Positions 48,196 through 58,308 of a stretch of 64,000 nt of DNA are shown piece by piece. The position numbers and the translations under genes are program-made. This DNA comes from Streptomyces sp. NRRL F-2664 (GTDB lineage: Bacteria; Actinomycetota; Actinomycetes; Streptomycetales; Streptomycetaceae). Numbering within the stretch: the first letter of the stretch is position 1; each line of letters starts with the position of its first letter. The stretch is from the NCBI RefSeq assembly GCF_000719345.1, contig NZ_JOFX01000002.1, positions 310,001 to 374,000 on the forward strand, read 5' to 3'. The notes beneath the pieces are model-generated. The model was not told the DNA's origin. It saw only the letters and a program-made list of their open reading frames with translations, and made no database searches.

Positions 48196-48552
48196 ATGAC
48201 GGAGAGCACCGGGATCGACCCCGAGGACAGCAAGATCATCACGCTGGCGCGCAGCGCCCGGGCCCGCAACGGCGTGCCCGAGGGGGCGGCGGTGCGGGAC
48301 GAGACCGGACGTACGTACGTCGCGGGGACGGTGGAGCTCGACTCCCTGAAGCTGAGCGCGCTGCAGACCGCGGTCGCGATGGCCGTGGCCAGCGGGGCCC
48401 GGTCCCTGGAGGCGGCGGCCGTCGTGAGTGCCGCGGAGTTCCCGGCGGAGGCCGACCGGGCTGCCGTCCGCGACCTCGGCGGCCCGGACACCCCGGTACT
48501 CCTGGCAGCCCCCGACGGCACCCTGAGGTCCACGACCCCGGCCGGCTCCTAG
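48196..48552 (+). CDS. Cytidine deaminase-like protein without catalytic zinc ligands
   Basis: 118 aa with the general pattern of small cytidine deaminases (SARARNGVPEGAAVRDETGRTYVAGTVE in part; LSALQTAVAMAVASG; VLLAAPDG). In active enzymes the helix after the substrate loop starts CAE and a later PCxxC completes the zinc site. Here the first is SALQTA and the second is absent. The protein therefore keeps the fold but probably not the activity. Similar genes beside era are annotated as cytidine deaminase in streptomycetes as I recall. Confidence 0.65.
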   Translation: MTESTGIDPEDSKIITLARSARARNGVPEGAAVRDETGRTYVAGTVELDSLKLSALQTAVAMAVASGARSLEAAAVVSAAEFPAEADRAAVRDLGGPDTPVLLAAPDGTLRSTTPAGS

Positions 48553-48582
48553 TCCCCACCCCCGCCGCTGGTCGGCGCGCCA

Positions 48583-48629
48583 TTCCAGTCTCGTCGGCGT
48601 TCGAGGCAGGGGTCCGGGCAGAGCCCGGG
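48583..48629 (+). repeat. Dispersed 47-bp intergenic repeat, copy 2
   Basis: Matches 10087-10133 at 40 of 47 positions, sharing the CGGCGTTCGAGGC core and the GTCCGGGC/GCCCGGG hairpin. Confidence 0.75.
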
Positions 48630-48787
48630 GCCCGGCGGGGCCGGGTTCCTGGTGCCGCCCCGGAACCCGCGGCCCCGTCGCTGCGCAAGCGCGTGCGGGC
48701 GGCCCCTGGGGGTGGGCCCGACGGCCCACCGGCGCCCGTCCCGCGCGACCGGCGGGGCCCCGGGGGCCGGCGTCCCGCTGCCATCTC

Positions 48788-48802
48788 CTGATGGGCCATC
48801 AG
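48788..48802 (+). promoter_or_regulatory. Palindromic operator candidate before the secreted-protein gene
   Basis: CTGATGG-G-CCATCAG is a perfect 7-1-7 palindrome about 100 nt before GTG 48901. TTGACT follows about 20 nt later, at the position expected for a -35. It may bind a regulator or be part of a promoter class. Confidence 0.5.
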
Positions 48803-48900
48803 TCGATGCGGGGCCCGCGCATTGACTTCTTCCGCTGCCCGCTCGTGAATGGCCCCTGCGCGGGGCTCGGCGCGAGGCGACCCAGGGGCGGGGGCGGGCA

Positions 48901-50230
48901 GTGCGAACACGGGCGCGGAACCGGAGATGGTCGGCGGCGGTCGGCGCGTTCGCCCTCGCCGCCACGGCCGGGGGCGCCCTCGGCGGACCCGCCGCGGCCC
49001 AGGGTGAGGCGCCCCCGGGGCAGGTGGAGTTCCCGACGCAGTGCCGGGCCCCCCAGGAGGCCGGTCTTGCGCCCGTCGACGGCCCCACCACCGCCCGGAT
49101 CACCGTGGACGACCCGGCACCCGGGGTCGGCGACACCGTCACCGTGACCTACCAGGTGGTCAGCACCCCCGCCGCGCCCCCGGTCGGCGGTGTCGGGGAC
49201 GGCGGCGCACTTCCCGCAGACGTGCCCCCACCGACCGGCCGGATCCTGCTCGGGGGTGCCCAGAGCGGAGAGGTCACCGTCGTCGCCCGGCGCAACGACC
49301 CCGTTCCGGCCGGCGCGCCCCTCCCCGCCGTCACCATGACCGGCACCTTCCCCGTCACCCCGCCCGGCGAGATCACCCTCGCACGCGCGCCACCTGCTGG
49401 ACCCCGGTACCACCTGCACCCCCGTCGTCACCGCCCCCGCCCCGGCCCGGCTGACCGCCACCGAGCTGCCCACGGCCAACCTCCGCAGCGTCTTCCCCGC
49501 CTCCGGCCACGGCCGGCCCGGAGCCCCGGTCAGGGTGACCGCGGCCGGATTCCCCCCGGGTGCCGCCGTGACCGTCGCGGGCCGGGCCGGCGCGGCGGAG
49601 ACCACCGACCGGGCGGGCGCCACCGCCGACGACCTGGGCACGGCCGTCGTGGACCTGACGGTCACCGACCGTGCGACCACCGCCGTGGTCGCCTACGAGG
49701 GCGAGGCGTGGTCCGCGCGGCAGGGCTCGGGCCCGGCCGCGTACACCGTCGTCGCGGACGCCGCCGCCCCGCCGGCGTCCGGCACCGGGAAGGCCACCGC
49801 CACCGTCGGGCCGGGCGCGCTCGGCATGACCCAGACCGGCCGGGACATCACCCTCGGCGCGGTGGCGTACGGCGGCGGCGCAGCCGCCCCCGGCCGGATC
49901 GGCACCGTCACCGTCACCGATGCCCGGGGCGGCCCGGCCGGGTGGACCCTGACCGGCAGGATCACCGACTTCACCGGCCCGGGCGGGGTCGCCGTCCCGG
50001 GCGCGTCCCTGTCCTGGACCCCGTCGTGCACGGCGGCCCCGGGCAGCCCGAGCCGCTGTACGCCGGGCAGCCCGGGCGCCGTCGGCCCGGAGGGCGCCCT
50101 CCTGGCGTCCACCCCGGACGGGCCGCAGACGGGCGGCACCTTCACGATCGACGCCGTGGTCACCCTCCACGTCCCTCCCTACACCCGACCGGGCGCCTAC
50201 ACGGCAGTCCTGACGCTGACCCTGTCGTGA
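48901..50230 (+). pseudogene. Secreted Ig-like/repeat-type protein gene with frameshift
   Basis: From GTG 48901 a signal peptide (WSAAVGAFALAATAGGALGGPAAA) leads into a Pro/Thr/Val-rich extracellular protein. Near 49378-49392 the coding character moves from one frame to the next: the first frame reads GEITLARA and then loses it, while the +1 frame picks up LLDPGTTCTPVVTAPAPA and continues to the TGA at 50228-50230 (TLTLS). A one-base insertion or two-base deletion explains this. Combined length would be about 443 aa. The later part has two cysteines and beta-rich sequence. It may be a true pseudogene, a sequencing error or a phase-variable gene. Function unknown. Confidence 0.72.
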
Positions 50231-50423
50231 CCCCCCCGGACAGCGCCGGCGCAGCGCCTCCCGGCGCCGCCGGCGCGTGGTGCCGCCCACGGTCCGCGCA
50301 GGGGCTGGGGACACGGCTCAGGGACGCACCTCCCACGCCGCCCACCCCTCGCTCGCGGCTGTGGTCCCCGTCACCGCCCCGGTCTGGTCGGCGCGGGGAG
50401 CCGCATCGGGGAGAATGGCCCGT

Positions 50424-51365
50424 ATGAGCGATCGTTCCCCCGAGTCCACCGCCCCGCACCGTGCGGGCTTCGCCTGCTTCGTCGGCCGTCCCAACGCCGG
50501 GAAGTCGACCCTGACCAACGCACTCGTGGGCACGAAGGTCGCGATCACCTCCAACCGGCCGCAGACCACCCGCCACACCGTCCGCGGCATCGTGCACCGC
50601 CCCGACGCCCAGCTCGTCCTCGTCGACACGCCCGGCCTGCACAAGCCGCGCACGTTGCTCGGCGAACGCCTCAACGACGTCGTGCGCACCACCTGGGCCG
50701 AGGTCGACGTCATCGGCTTCTGCCTCCCGGCCGACCAGAAGCTGGGCCCCGGCGACAAGTTCATCGCCAAGGAGCTCGCGGGGATCAAGAAGACCCCCAA
50801 GATCGCCATCGTGACCAAGACCGACCTGGTGGAGTCGAAGGCCCTGGCCGAGCAGCTCCTCGCCATCCACCAGCTGGGCGCCGAGCTCGGCATCGAGTGG
50901 GCCGAGATCGTCCCCGTCTCGGCGGTCGGCGACAACCAGGTCCAGCTGCTGGCCGACCTGATCGCGCCGCTGCTTCCGGAGAGTCCGCCGCTCTACCCGG
51001 AGGGCGACCTCACCGACGAGCCCGAGATGGTCATGGTCGCCGAGCTGATCCGCGAGGCCGCCCTGGAAGGCGTACGGGACGAGCTGCCGCACTCCATCGC
51101 CGTGGTCGTCGAGGAGATGATCCCGCGCGAGAACCGCCCGGCCGACCGCCCGCTGCTCGACATCCACGCCAACGTCTACATCGAGCGGCCGAGCCAGAAG
51201 GGCATCATCATCGGCCCGAAGGGCTCCCGGCTGAAGGAGGTCGGGATGAAGTCGCGCAAGCACATCGAGGCGCTGCTGGGGACTCCCGTCTTCCTCGACC
51301 TCCACGTGAAGGTCGCCAAGGACTGGCAGCGGGACCCCAAGCAGCTCCGCAAGCTCGGCTTCTGA
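50424..51365 (+). CDS. era: GTPase Era
   Basis: 313 aa; binds 16S rRNA and assists 30S assembly. G1 is GRPNAGKST (21-29), G3 is DTPGLH, G4 is TKTD, and the KH domain GIIIGPKGSRLKEVG lies at the C-terminus. ATG 50424 has GGGGAGA at suitable spacing; ATG 50415 would sit too close to it. It follows the phoH-ybeY group as in most actinobacteria, though here the frameshifted secreted gene lies between. Confidence 0.95.
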   Translation: MSDRSPESTAPHRAGFACFVGRPNAGKSTLTNALVGTKVAITSNRPQTTRHTVRGIVHRPDAQLVLVDTPGLHKPRTLLGERLNDVVRTTWAEVDVIGFCLPADQKLGPGDKFIAKELAGIKKTPKIAIVTKTDLVESKALAEQLLAIHQLGAELGIEWAEIVPVSAVGDNQVQLLADLIAPLLPESPPLYPEGDLTDEPEMVMVAELIREAALEGVRDELPHSIAVVVEEMIPRENRPADRPLLDIHANVYIERPSQKGIIIGPKGSRLKEVGMKSRKHIEALLGTPVFLDLHVKVAKDWQRDPKQLRKLGF

Positions 51366-51395
51366 CCGGCTGCCCCTGATCCGCCGGAGCGCCCC

Positions 51396-52082
51396 TCAGG
51401 CGAGGCGCCGCACCTTCAGCAGGTTGTCGGGGCGGGTCCCGGGCCGGCCCTCGGGATCGGTCATGGGCTGCAGGTGCTCCGCCGCGCTCAGGACCTCCCA
51501 GCCGCCCTCCGGCAGCTCCAGTTGGGCGAGGACCTCCTGCGGGGTGGGGAAGTGGATGTCCGCGTGGGCGTCCGGGTTCCACGAGGGTCCTCCGGCGTGG
51601 CCGACCACGAGCAGGGTCCCGCCGGGCGCCACCGCGGCGGCGGCCCGGCGCAGGATCCGCTCGCGCGGGAAGTCCCCGTAGCTGTGCAGGAAGCACGCCG
51701 AGACGAGGTCGAACTCCCCCTCGGGGAAGGACTGCGCGAAGTCGTGGCGCTGCCACTCGACGCGGTCGGCCACCCCGGCCTCCGCGGCGTGCTCGGCGGC
51801 GCGGCCGAGCGCCACCGTGGAGATGTCGGTGGCGGTGACGCGCCACCCGCGGCGGGCCAGCCACACGGTGTCCGCGCCCTCGCCGCAGCCGAGGTCGAGG
51901 GCCCGGCCGGGCGGGAGGTCCGCGGCCTCGCGGACCAGGAGGGCATTCGGGTTGCCGCTCCAGATGCGGGTGCTTTCGCTGTAGCGCCCGTCCCAGAACT
52001 CCTCGCCGCCCGGGACGGGACCGTTCCCGCTCTCCTCCGCAGTGTCGTGCGAGTGCGGGTGGGGGTGCTGGTGCTTCGACAT
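51396..52082 (-). CDS. Class I SAM-dependent methyltransferase with His-rich N-terminus
   Basis: 228 aa. The SAM-binding motif I is LDLGCGEGADTVWLA, followed by VTATDIS (motif II) and FDLVSACFLHSYGD (post-motif). The N-terminus HQHPHPHSHD could bind metal. The family includes TehB-like methyltransferases and many small-molecule enzymes; the substrate is unknown. The promoter region has three alternating TCGGCAA half-sites at 52141-52168, suggesting control by a dedicated regulator not seen in the window. Confidence 0.85.
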   Translation of the reverse strand: MSKHQHPHPHSHDTAEESGNGPVPGGEEFWDGRYSESTRIWSGNPNALLVREAADLPPGRALDLGCGEGADTVWLARRGWRVTATDISTVALGRAAEHAAEAGVADRVEWQRHDFAQSFPEGEFDLVSACFLHSYGDFPRERILRRAAAAVAPGGTLLVVGHAGGPSWNPDAHADIHFPTPQEVLAQLELPEGGWEVLSAAEHLQPMTDPEGRPGTRPDNLLKVRRLA

Positions 52083-52140
52083 GGGGCCTCTTCCGCTCGG
52101 GGTTCGTCGTGCCCCCGATGCTGCGCCCCTCCCCGCCCTG

Positions 52141-52168
52141 TCGGCAAACCTTGTTGCCGACCCGGCAA
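52141..52168 (-). promoter_or_regulatory. Three alternating TCGGCAA half-sites upstream of the methyltransferase
   Basis: TCGGCAA (52141-52147) and TTGCCGA (52154-52160) form a perfect 7-6-7 inverted repeat, and TTGCCG (52154-52159) with CGGCAA (52163-52168) forms a 6-3-6 repeat. The shared centre arm suggests two overlapping dimer sites. Confidence 0.6.
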
Positions 52169-52214
52169 AAGCGGGCGGGCGCCCGTCAGCGCGGCCCGGG
52201 CCGCAAGCAGCCGT

Positions 52215-53042
52215 TCACGCCCCGGGCGCGGCCGGCGGTTCGGCGATCAGGGCCGTCGCCAGGCGGCGGAAGCCGGCGCGGCCGTAGATGCGCGCCACGT
52301 CCTCGTCGCCCGCCGAGAGGAAGACCGTACGGGCGCCCCGCGCGCGGGCCTGTGCGACGAGGGCCGCGGTGACGCCGAGGGCCAGGCCCTGGCGGCGGGC
52401 GGACGGGAGGGTGCCCACGCCCACGACCTCGGCGACATCGCCGACCGGGTTGAACATGCCCGAGCAGAGCACCACACCGTCCCGTACGGCGGCCGCCATC
52501 CCCGAGGTGCCGGCCGCGAGCTTCGCCGCGACGTCCGCCCGGCGCGACTCCGTCGCCGGGTCGGCCGTCGCGGCCGCCAGTTCCGCCGGACCGGCCTCGC
52601 CGACGGCGGTCCCCGGGTCGGCGAAGGCCAGCGCCGGCACCGCGACCGCGGCCGCCAGCAAGGGGTCCTCGGCGTCGAGGAGCCGCACCTCCGGGTGCCG
52701 GGGCAGCTCCTCGGCGGCCTCCAGCACCATCAGCGGGTGCGCGTGGACGCGCAGACCCGCCGCCTCCACCGCGGGGCGCAGCGCCGGGCTGGTCTCGGCG
52801 ACCCATTCGAAGGCCTCGGGCACCCCGAGCTCGCGCTGGCGGGCGAGCACCCGTTCCACGTCGGCGGCCGTCGCGTCGGAGCCGCCGAGCGTGGGCCGCG
52901 CGTAGTACGGCCAGCCCGAGCCCTCCTGGACGAAGAGGGTCAGGGCGCCGAAGTCCTCGGCGCGGGCCCCGCCCACCCGCGGCACGGTGTCGTAGTAGCG
53001 CTCCAGCTCGGACAGCGTCGAATCGATCATGCGAGAGGTCAT
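52215..53042 (-). CDS. GNAT family N-acetyltransferase
   Basis: 275 aa. The acetyl-CoA-binding motif is in the C-terminal domain (VVGVGTLPSARRQGLALGVTAALV, given in part, with RRQGLALG as the P-loop) and IYGRAGFRR near the end. The N-terminal half looks like a second, degenerate acetyltransferase fold. The substrate is unknown. ATG 53042 (MTSRMIDS) is preferred; a TTG at 53054 and an ATG at 53030 are also in frame. No SD is seen. It lies 27 nt after the emfourin-like gene on the same strand. Confidence 0.83.
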   Translation of the reverse strand: MTSRMIDSTLSELERYYDTVPRVGGARAEDFGALTLFVQEGSGWPYYARPTLGGSDATAADVERVLARQRELGVPEAFEWVAETSPALRPAVEAAGLRVHAHPLMVLEAAEELPRHPEVRLLDAEDPLLAAAVAVPALAFADPGTAVGEAGPAELAAATADPATESRRADVAAKLAAGTSGMAAAVRDGVVLCSGMFNPVGDVAEVVGVGTLPSARRQGLALGVTAALVAQARARGARTVFLSAGDEDVARIYGRAGFRRLATALIAEPPAAPGA

Positions 53043-53069
53043 CCGGACATCCAAGCAAAGGTGCGTCGG

Positions 53070-53339
53070 TCAGGCACCTTCTTTCAGGACCCGGGAGATG
53101 AGCGCCCGCTGTGCCTCCGACAGGTGCGGCTCGACGCACGTGACCGTCCGCCCGTCCACCGTGATCCGGTAGGAGAAGCCGTCCCGGACCCGGTCCGCCG
53201 GGTCGCCCGGCGGACCGGGCCGCAGTGCGAGCTGCGCCAGGGCCTGCCACTCCCGTTCGTCCGGCAGGCCCGAGGTGTCCACCTCGGCCCGGCGCTCGAT
53301 GCCCGCGAAGCCGCCCGTCCGTACCACCAGAATCCGCAT
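53070..53339 (-). CDS. Emfourin-like inhibitor of M4 metalloprotease
   Basis: 89 aa. The N-terminus RILVVRTGGFAGIERR and the C-terminal pattern VEPHLSEAQRALISRV match emfourin, a protein inhibitor of protealysin-type M4 proteases described in Serratia. The gene lies 9 nt after the M4 protease stop on the same strand, the order known for protealysin-emfourin pairs. It lacks a signal peptide, so it likely acts in the cytoplasm to keep the protease inactive. The assignment rests on sequence pattern and context. Confidence 0.78.
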   Translation of the reverse strand: MRILVVRTGGFAGIERRAEVDTSGLPDEREWQALAQLALRPGPPGDPADRVRDGFSYRITVDGRTVTCVEPHLSEAQRALISRVLKEGA

Positions 53340-53348
53340 GGGAGCCGT

Positions 53349-54425
53349 CTACCCCGCGAACGGGACGCCCACGACCGACCACGCCTTCTGCAGCGCCTGG
53401 TGCTCCGCCCCGCCGTCCCCGTAGCGGGCGGCGGCGGCCGCGGTGGAGAGCCGGGCGAACTCCGCGAAGTCCGCCTTCGGGGTGAGGGCCCCGCCGGTCA
53501 GGGTGTCGTACCAGATCTGTCCGGCCCGTTCCCAGGCCTTGCCGCCCAGCTCGGTCGCGGCGATGTAGAAGGCGTGGTTGGGGATGCCGGAGTTGATGTG
53601 GACGCCGCCGTTGTCGCTGTGGGTGGTGACGTAGTCGTCCATGGTGGCCGGCTGCGGGTCCTTGCCCAGTTCGTCGTCGTCGTAGGCGGTGCCCGGTGCC
53701 TTCATGGAGCGCAGGGCGACCCCGGTGACGTCGGGGCCGAGCAGCCCGGCGCCGATCAGCCAGTCGGCCTCGTCGGCGGTCTGCTCCAGTGAGTACTGCT
53801 TGATCAGGGAGCCGAAGACGTCGGACATCGACTCGTTCAGGGCGCCGGACTGGCCGCGGTAGCGCAGGTTCGCGGTGTACTGGGTGACGCCGTGGGTCAA
53901 TTCGTGTCCGATGACGTCCACCGAGACGGTGAAATCGAGGAAGAGGTCCCCGTCCCCGTCGCCGAAGACCATCTGCCGGCCGTCCCAGAAGGCGTTGTTG
54001 TAGTCCTCGCCGTAGTGGACGGTGGCGTCCAGGGGGAGTCCGGAATCGTCGATCGAGCGGCGCCCGAAGCCCTTCAGGAACAGCTCGTACGTCGCCCCGA
54101 GTCCGGCGTAGGCGCGGTTCACCGTGGCGTCCTTGCTCAGCGGGTCGCCCTCGCCGCGGATCTTGGTCCCGGGGAGCTGCGTGCGGTGCTGGGCGTCGAA
54201 GACCGTGCGCCGCGGGTCGTCCCCGGCCGGCGCGGCGAGCGCGGGCGCGATCCCGCGCACGGCGGTGACCCGGCGCCGGGTGCGCAGCAGGGAGTCGCGT
54301 TCGAGGGTGCGCTGGGCGAGATCGGCGCGGCGGGTGTTCCCGGACAGGGCGGCCTTGTCGAGGAGGTGGGGCGGCACGACCGTGCAGAAGACGGGGTGGC
54401 GGGAGGGGGTGTGGGAGGCATCCAT
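53349..54425 (-). CDS. Protealysin-like M4 family metalloprotease
   Basis: 358 aa. The zinc motif HELTH is at 174-178 with the third ligand glutamate in GALNESMSD (E198), and the catalytic-His region GGVHINSGIPNHAFY follows. The N-terminus FCTVVPPHLLDKAALSG is the short protealysin-type propeptide, which differs from the long propeptide of thermolysin. No signal peptide is visible, so secretion is not by the Sec route. ATG 54425 is the likely start. It forms an operon with the emfourin-like inhibitor. Confidence 0.9.
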   Translation of the reverse strand: MDASHTPSRHPVFCTVVPPHLLDKAALSGNTRRADLAQRTLERDSLLRTRRRVTAVRGIAPALAAPAGDDPRRTVFDAQHRTQLPGTKIRGEGDPLSKDATVNRAYAGLGATYELFLKGFGRRSIDDSGLPLDATVHYGEDYNNAFWDGRQMVFGDGDGDLFLDFTVSVDVIGHELTHGVTQYTANLRYRGQSGALNESMSDVFGSLIKQYSLEQTADEADWLIGAGLLGPDVTGVALRSMKAPGTAYDDDELGKDPQPATMDDYVTTHSDNGGVHINSGIPNHAFYIAATELGGKAWERAGQIWYDTLTGGALTPKADFAEFARLSTAAAAARYGDGGAEHQALQKAWSVVGVPFAG

Positions 54426-54713
54426 GCCCGGCAATGTGGCACCGCGTGACGTCGGTGTCACTAGCTGCAACCATGATTCATTCGGTTGTGTCACCTTCCG
54501 CCGGTGCAGAAACGTGCCGGGGTGCGTCGCGGCGGGTGGCGTCCGGCGGTGGTGTGATCGCACGGCCCGGCCGGGGCGCGCCTCGGGGGATCGGCCCGAC
54601 CTGCTCCGGGCGAACGAGGCTTGGCTTACATTTGGTGCAAATCGGACGCGCGGGTCTTGCATACTGAAACAGGTCCTCGCGTTACGGCGCGGCTCGGCTA
54701 GGCTCGGCCCATC
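54426..54713. other. Divergent regulatory region between the M4 protease and leuA
   Basis: No coding sequence. GTGAC-N6-GTCAC (54446-54461) lies close to the protease start and may be an operator. ATTTG-GTG-CAAAT (54630-54642) lies on the leuA side. CATACT (54660-54665) is a candidate -10 for the leuA leader transcript, about 50 nt before the leader peptide. Confidence 0.5.
54630..54642 (+). promoter_or_regulatory. ATTTG-GTG-CAAAT palindrome upstream of leuA
   Basis: A perfect 5-3-5 inverted repeat, AT-rich against a GC-rich background, about 18 nt before the candidate -10. It may bind a leucine-pathway regulator. Confidence 0.45.
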
Positions 54714-54742
54714 ATGCGTTTCGGGCTGCTTCTCCTTAGCTG

Positions 54743-54761
<19 letters not shown>
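54714..54761 (+). CDS. leuA leader peptide MRFGLLLLSCRGEGL
   Basis: A 15-codon ORF with four adjacent leucine codons (CTG CTT CTC CTT at 54726-54737), 102 nt before leuA. Its 3' half (54743-54754) can pair with 54775-54786 (one mismatch in 12), so ribosome position would control downstream folding. This is the layout of ribosome-mediated attenuation by leucine. Confidence 0.82.
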
Positions 54762-56627
<1,866 letters not shown>

Positions 56628-56641
56628 CCACCCCGGCCGTG

Positions 56642-56672
56642 GACCCCGCTCCTGCCGACCAGGGGCGGGGTC
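56642..56672. terminator. Bidirectional terminator between leuA and the SDR gene
   Basis: A 12-bp stem (56642-56653 with 56661-56672, one G-T pair) with a 7-nt loop lies 15 nt after the leuA stop, between convergent genes. Confidence 0.8.
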
Positions 56673-56703
56673 GCGCCGTTCCCGGGGCCGCCCCCGGCGG
56701 GCG

Positions 56704-57462
56704 TCAGCGGGCCAGGTAGCCGCCGTCCACGGGGACGATCGCGCCGGTCACGAACGACGCCGCGTCCGAGGCCAGGAAGGCGATGACGCGGGCCACCTCC
56801 TCCGGCTCGCCGAGCCGGCCCATCGGGTGCGCCCCGGTGACCTCCGCCAGGTACTCGGGCCCGCCCGGCTCGTCCTGCAGCGCGATCACCCGCTCCGTTC
56901 GGATCGTTCCGGGAGCCACCGCGTTGACGCGGATCCCGTGCGCCGCCCACTCGACCGCGAGGTGCTTCGTCAGCCCCGACGCGACGAACTTCGCCGGACC
57001 GTACGCGGCCTGGCGCGCCTGCCCCGCCACCCCCGAGATCGAGGACACGCAGACCAGCGCCCCACCGGGGCGCGGCTGCGCGGTCATCGCCTCGATGGCG
57101 TACTTGCAGGTCAGGAACATCCCGCGGCCGTCGACCGCCATCACGTGGTCCCAGTCCTGCGCGGTGGTCTCGCGAACGTCCGACAGAGGGAGCACCCCGG
57201 CGTTCGCCACGGCGACGTCCAGGCGCCCGTAGGCCTCCACGGCGGCGGCGACCATCGCCCGGCTGTCGTCCGGATCGGAGACGTCAGCGACCACCGCGGT
57301 GACCGCGAGGCCCTCGGCGGCCAGATCCGCACGGAGGGCCTCGACCCCCGGGCCGTTGATATCGGCCGCGGTCACCCGGGCACCGGAGCGGGCCAGCAGT
57401 ACCGCGGTGGCCCGCCCGATCCCACTCGCGGCCCCGGTCACCAGACACGACTTCTCGTCCAT
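56704..57462 (-). CDS. SDR family oxidoreductase
   Basis: 252 aa classical short-chain dehydrogenase. NAD(P)-binding TGAASGIG is at 9-16, ADVSD sits at the cofactor adenine site, NAG follows, and the catalytic set includes the serine in SSISGVAG and YGPAK (YxxxK). An Asp in ADINGP after beta-2 favours NAD over NADP. The substrate is unknown. No SD precedes ATG 57462; TAGGGT ends 7 nt upstream. Confidence 0.88.
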   Translation of the reverse strand: MDEKSCLVTGAASGIGRATAVLLARSGARVTAADINGPGVEALRADLAAEGLAVTAVVADVSDPDDSRAMVAAAVEAYGRLDVAVANAGVLPLSDVRETTAQDWDHVMAVDGRGMFLTCKYAIEAMTAQPRPGGALVCVSSISGVAGQARQAAYGPAKFVASGLTKHLAVEWAAHGIRVNAVAPGTIRTERVIALQDEPGGPEYLAEVTGAHPMGRLGEPEEVARVIAFLASDAASFVTGAIVPVDGGYLAR

Positions 57463-57469
57463 GCGGCAG

Positions 57470-57475
57470 ACCCTA
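57470..57475 (-). promoter_or_regulatory. -10 hexamer of the SDR gene
   Basis: TAGGGT on the minus strand ends 7 nt before ATG 57462, consistent with leaderless transcription. Confidence 0.4.
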
Positions 57476-57612
57476 AGCGGAACCGGGGGTGCAGATCGGC
57501 CAACTCCCGCTCGGGGGGCATGTTGTCTTGTCGCACGACTGACGCAGCCTCACCGATGTGGCTAACATCACGCCAACCCGGCGATGCTGCCGGACGACCA
57601 CGGAGGTGCGAC

Positions 57613-58308
57613 GTGCTGCCAGTTCGGGGTGGGGACGGCCGGAAGCTGACGGTCTGGGGCATCCGTACCACCTGGAGCACCGTGGGTGACGGGGAGTTCT
57701 TCTGCCCGGACTGCGGGGGCGACCGGAACTACCGCAGGCGCACCGGCCGCCGCCGGTTCACCGTCCTCGGCGTGCCGCTGCTCCCGCGCGGACACGCGGG
57801 ACCCGTCGTGGAGTGCCAGGGCTGCCGCGCCCGCTTCGGCACCGACGCCCTGGACCACCTCACCACCACCCGGTTCACCGCCCTGCTGCGGGACGCCGTC
57901 CACACCGTGGCGCTCGCCGTCCTCGCCGCGGGCGGGACGGCCTCGCGCAGCGCGCTGGAGGCCGCCGTGTGCACCGTACGGGCCGCGGGCTTCCAGGACT
58001 GCACCGAGGAGCAACTGGAGTCGCTCGTGGAGGCGCTGTCCGCGGACGAGGGCCGGCTCGGGCTGTACGACATCCCGGAGTGCTGCGGGGCCGCGCTGTC
58101 GATAGAGCTCCACGAGGCCCTCGAACCGCTCGCGCCGCACCTGGCGGGTCCCGGACGGGAGTCCGTCCTGCTCCAGGGGGCCCGGATCGCCCTCGCGGAC
58201 GGTCCGTACATCCCGGCCGAGCGCGAGGTGCTCGCCACGGTCGGAGCGGCTCTGCGGATCGGTGCGGACGACGTGGCCCGGCTGCTGTCGGCGGTGCGCG
58301 CGCCCTGA
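57613..58308 (+). CDS. TerB-like protein with N-terminal zinc ribbon
   Basis: 231 aa. Two knuckles, CPDCGG near residue 36 and CQGC near residue 72, form a zinc ribbon. The rest (about 90-230) is a helical TerB-like domain with the acidic-site pattern GARIALADGPYIPAEREVL. TerB domains bind metal and are linked to stress or tellurite resistance, but often occur in proteins of unknown role. GTG 57613 has GGAGG 6 nt upstream. Confidence 0.82.
   Translation: MLPVRGGDGRKLTVWGIRTTWSTVGDGEFFCPDCGGDRNYRRRTGRRRFTVLGVPLLPRGHAGPVVECQGCRARFGTDALDHLTTTRFTALLRDAVHTVALAVLAAGGTASRSALEAAVCTVRAAGFQDCTEEQLESLVEALSADEGRLGLYDIPECCGAALSIELHEALEPLAPHLAGPGRESVLLQGARIALADGPYIPAEREVLATVGAALRIGADDVARLLSAVRAP

Larger units (their letters stand above)
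48553..48900. other. 348-bp intergenic region with repeat and palindromic regulatory element
   Basis: It holds copy 2 of the 47-bp repeat (48583-48629), a palindrome at 48788-48802 and a TTGACT element close behind it. No ORF with coding character is seen. The repeat continues into G/C-rich inverted sequences up to about 48780. Confidence 0.6.
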
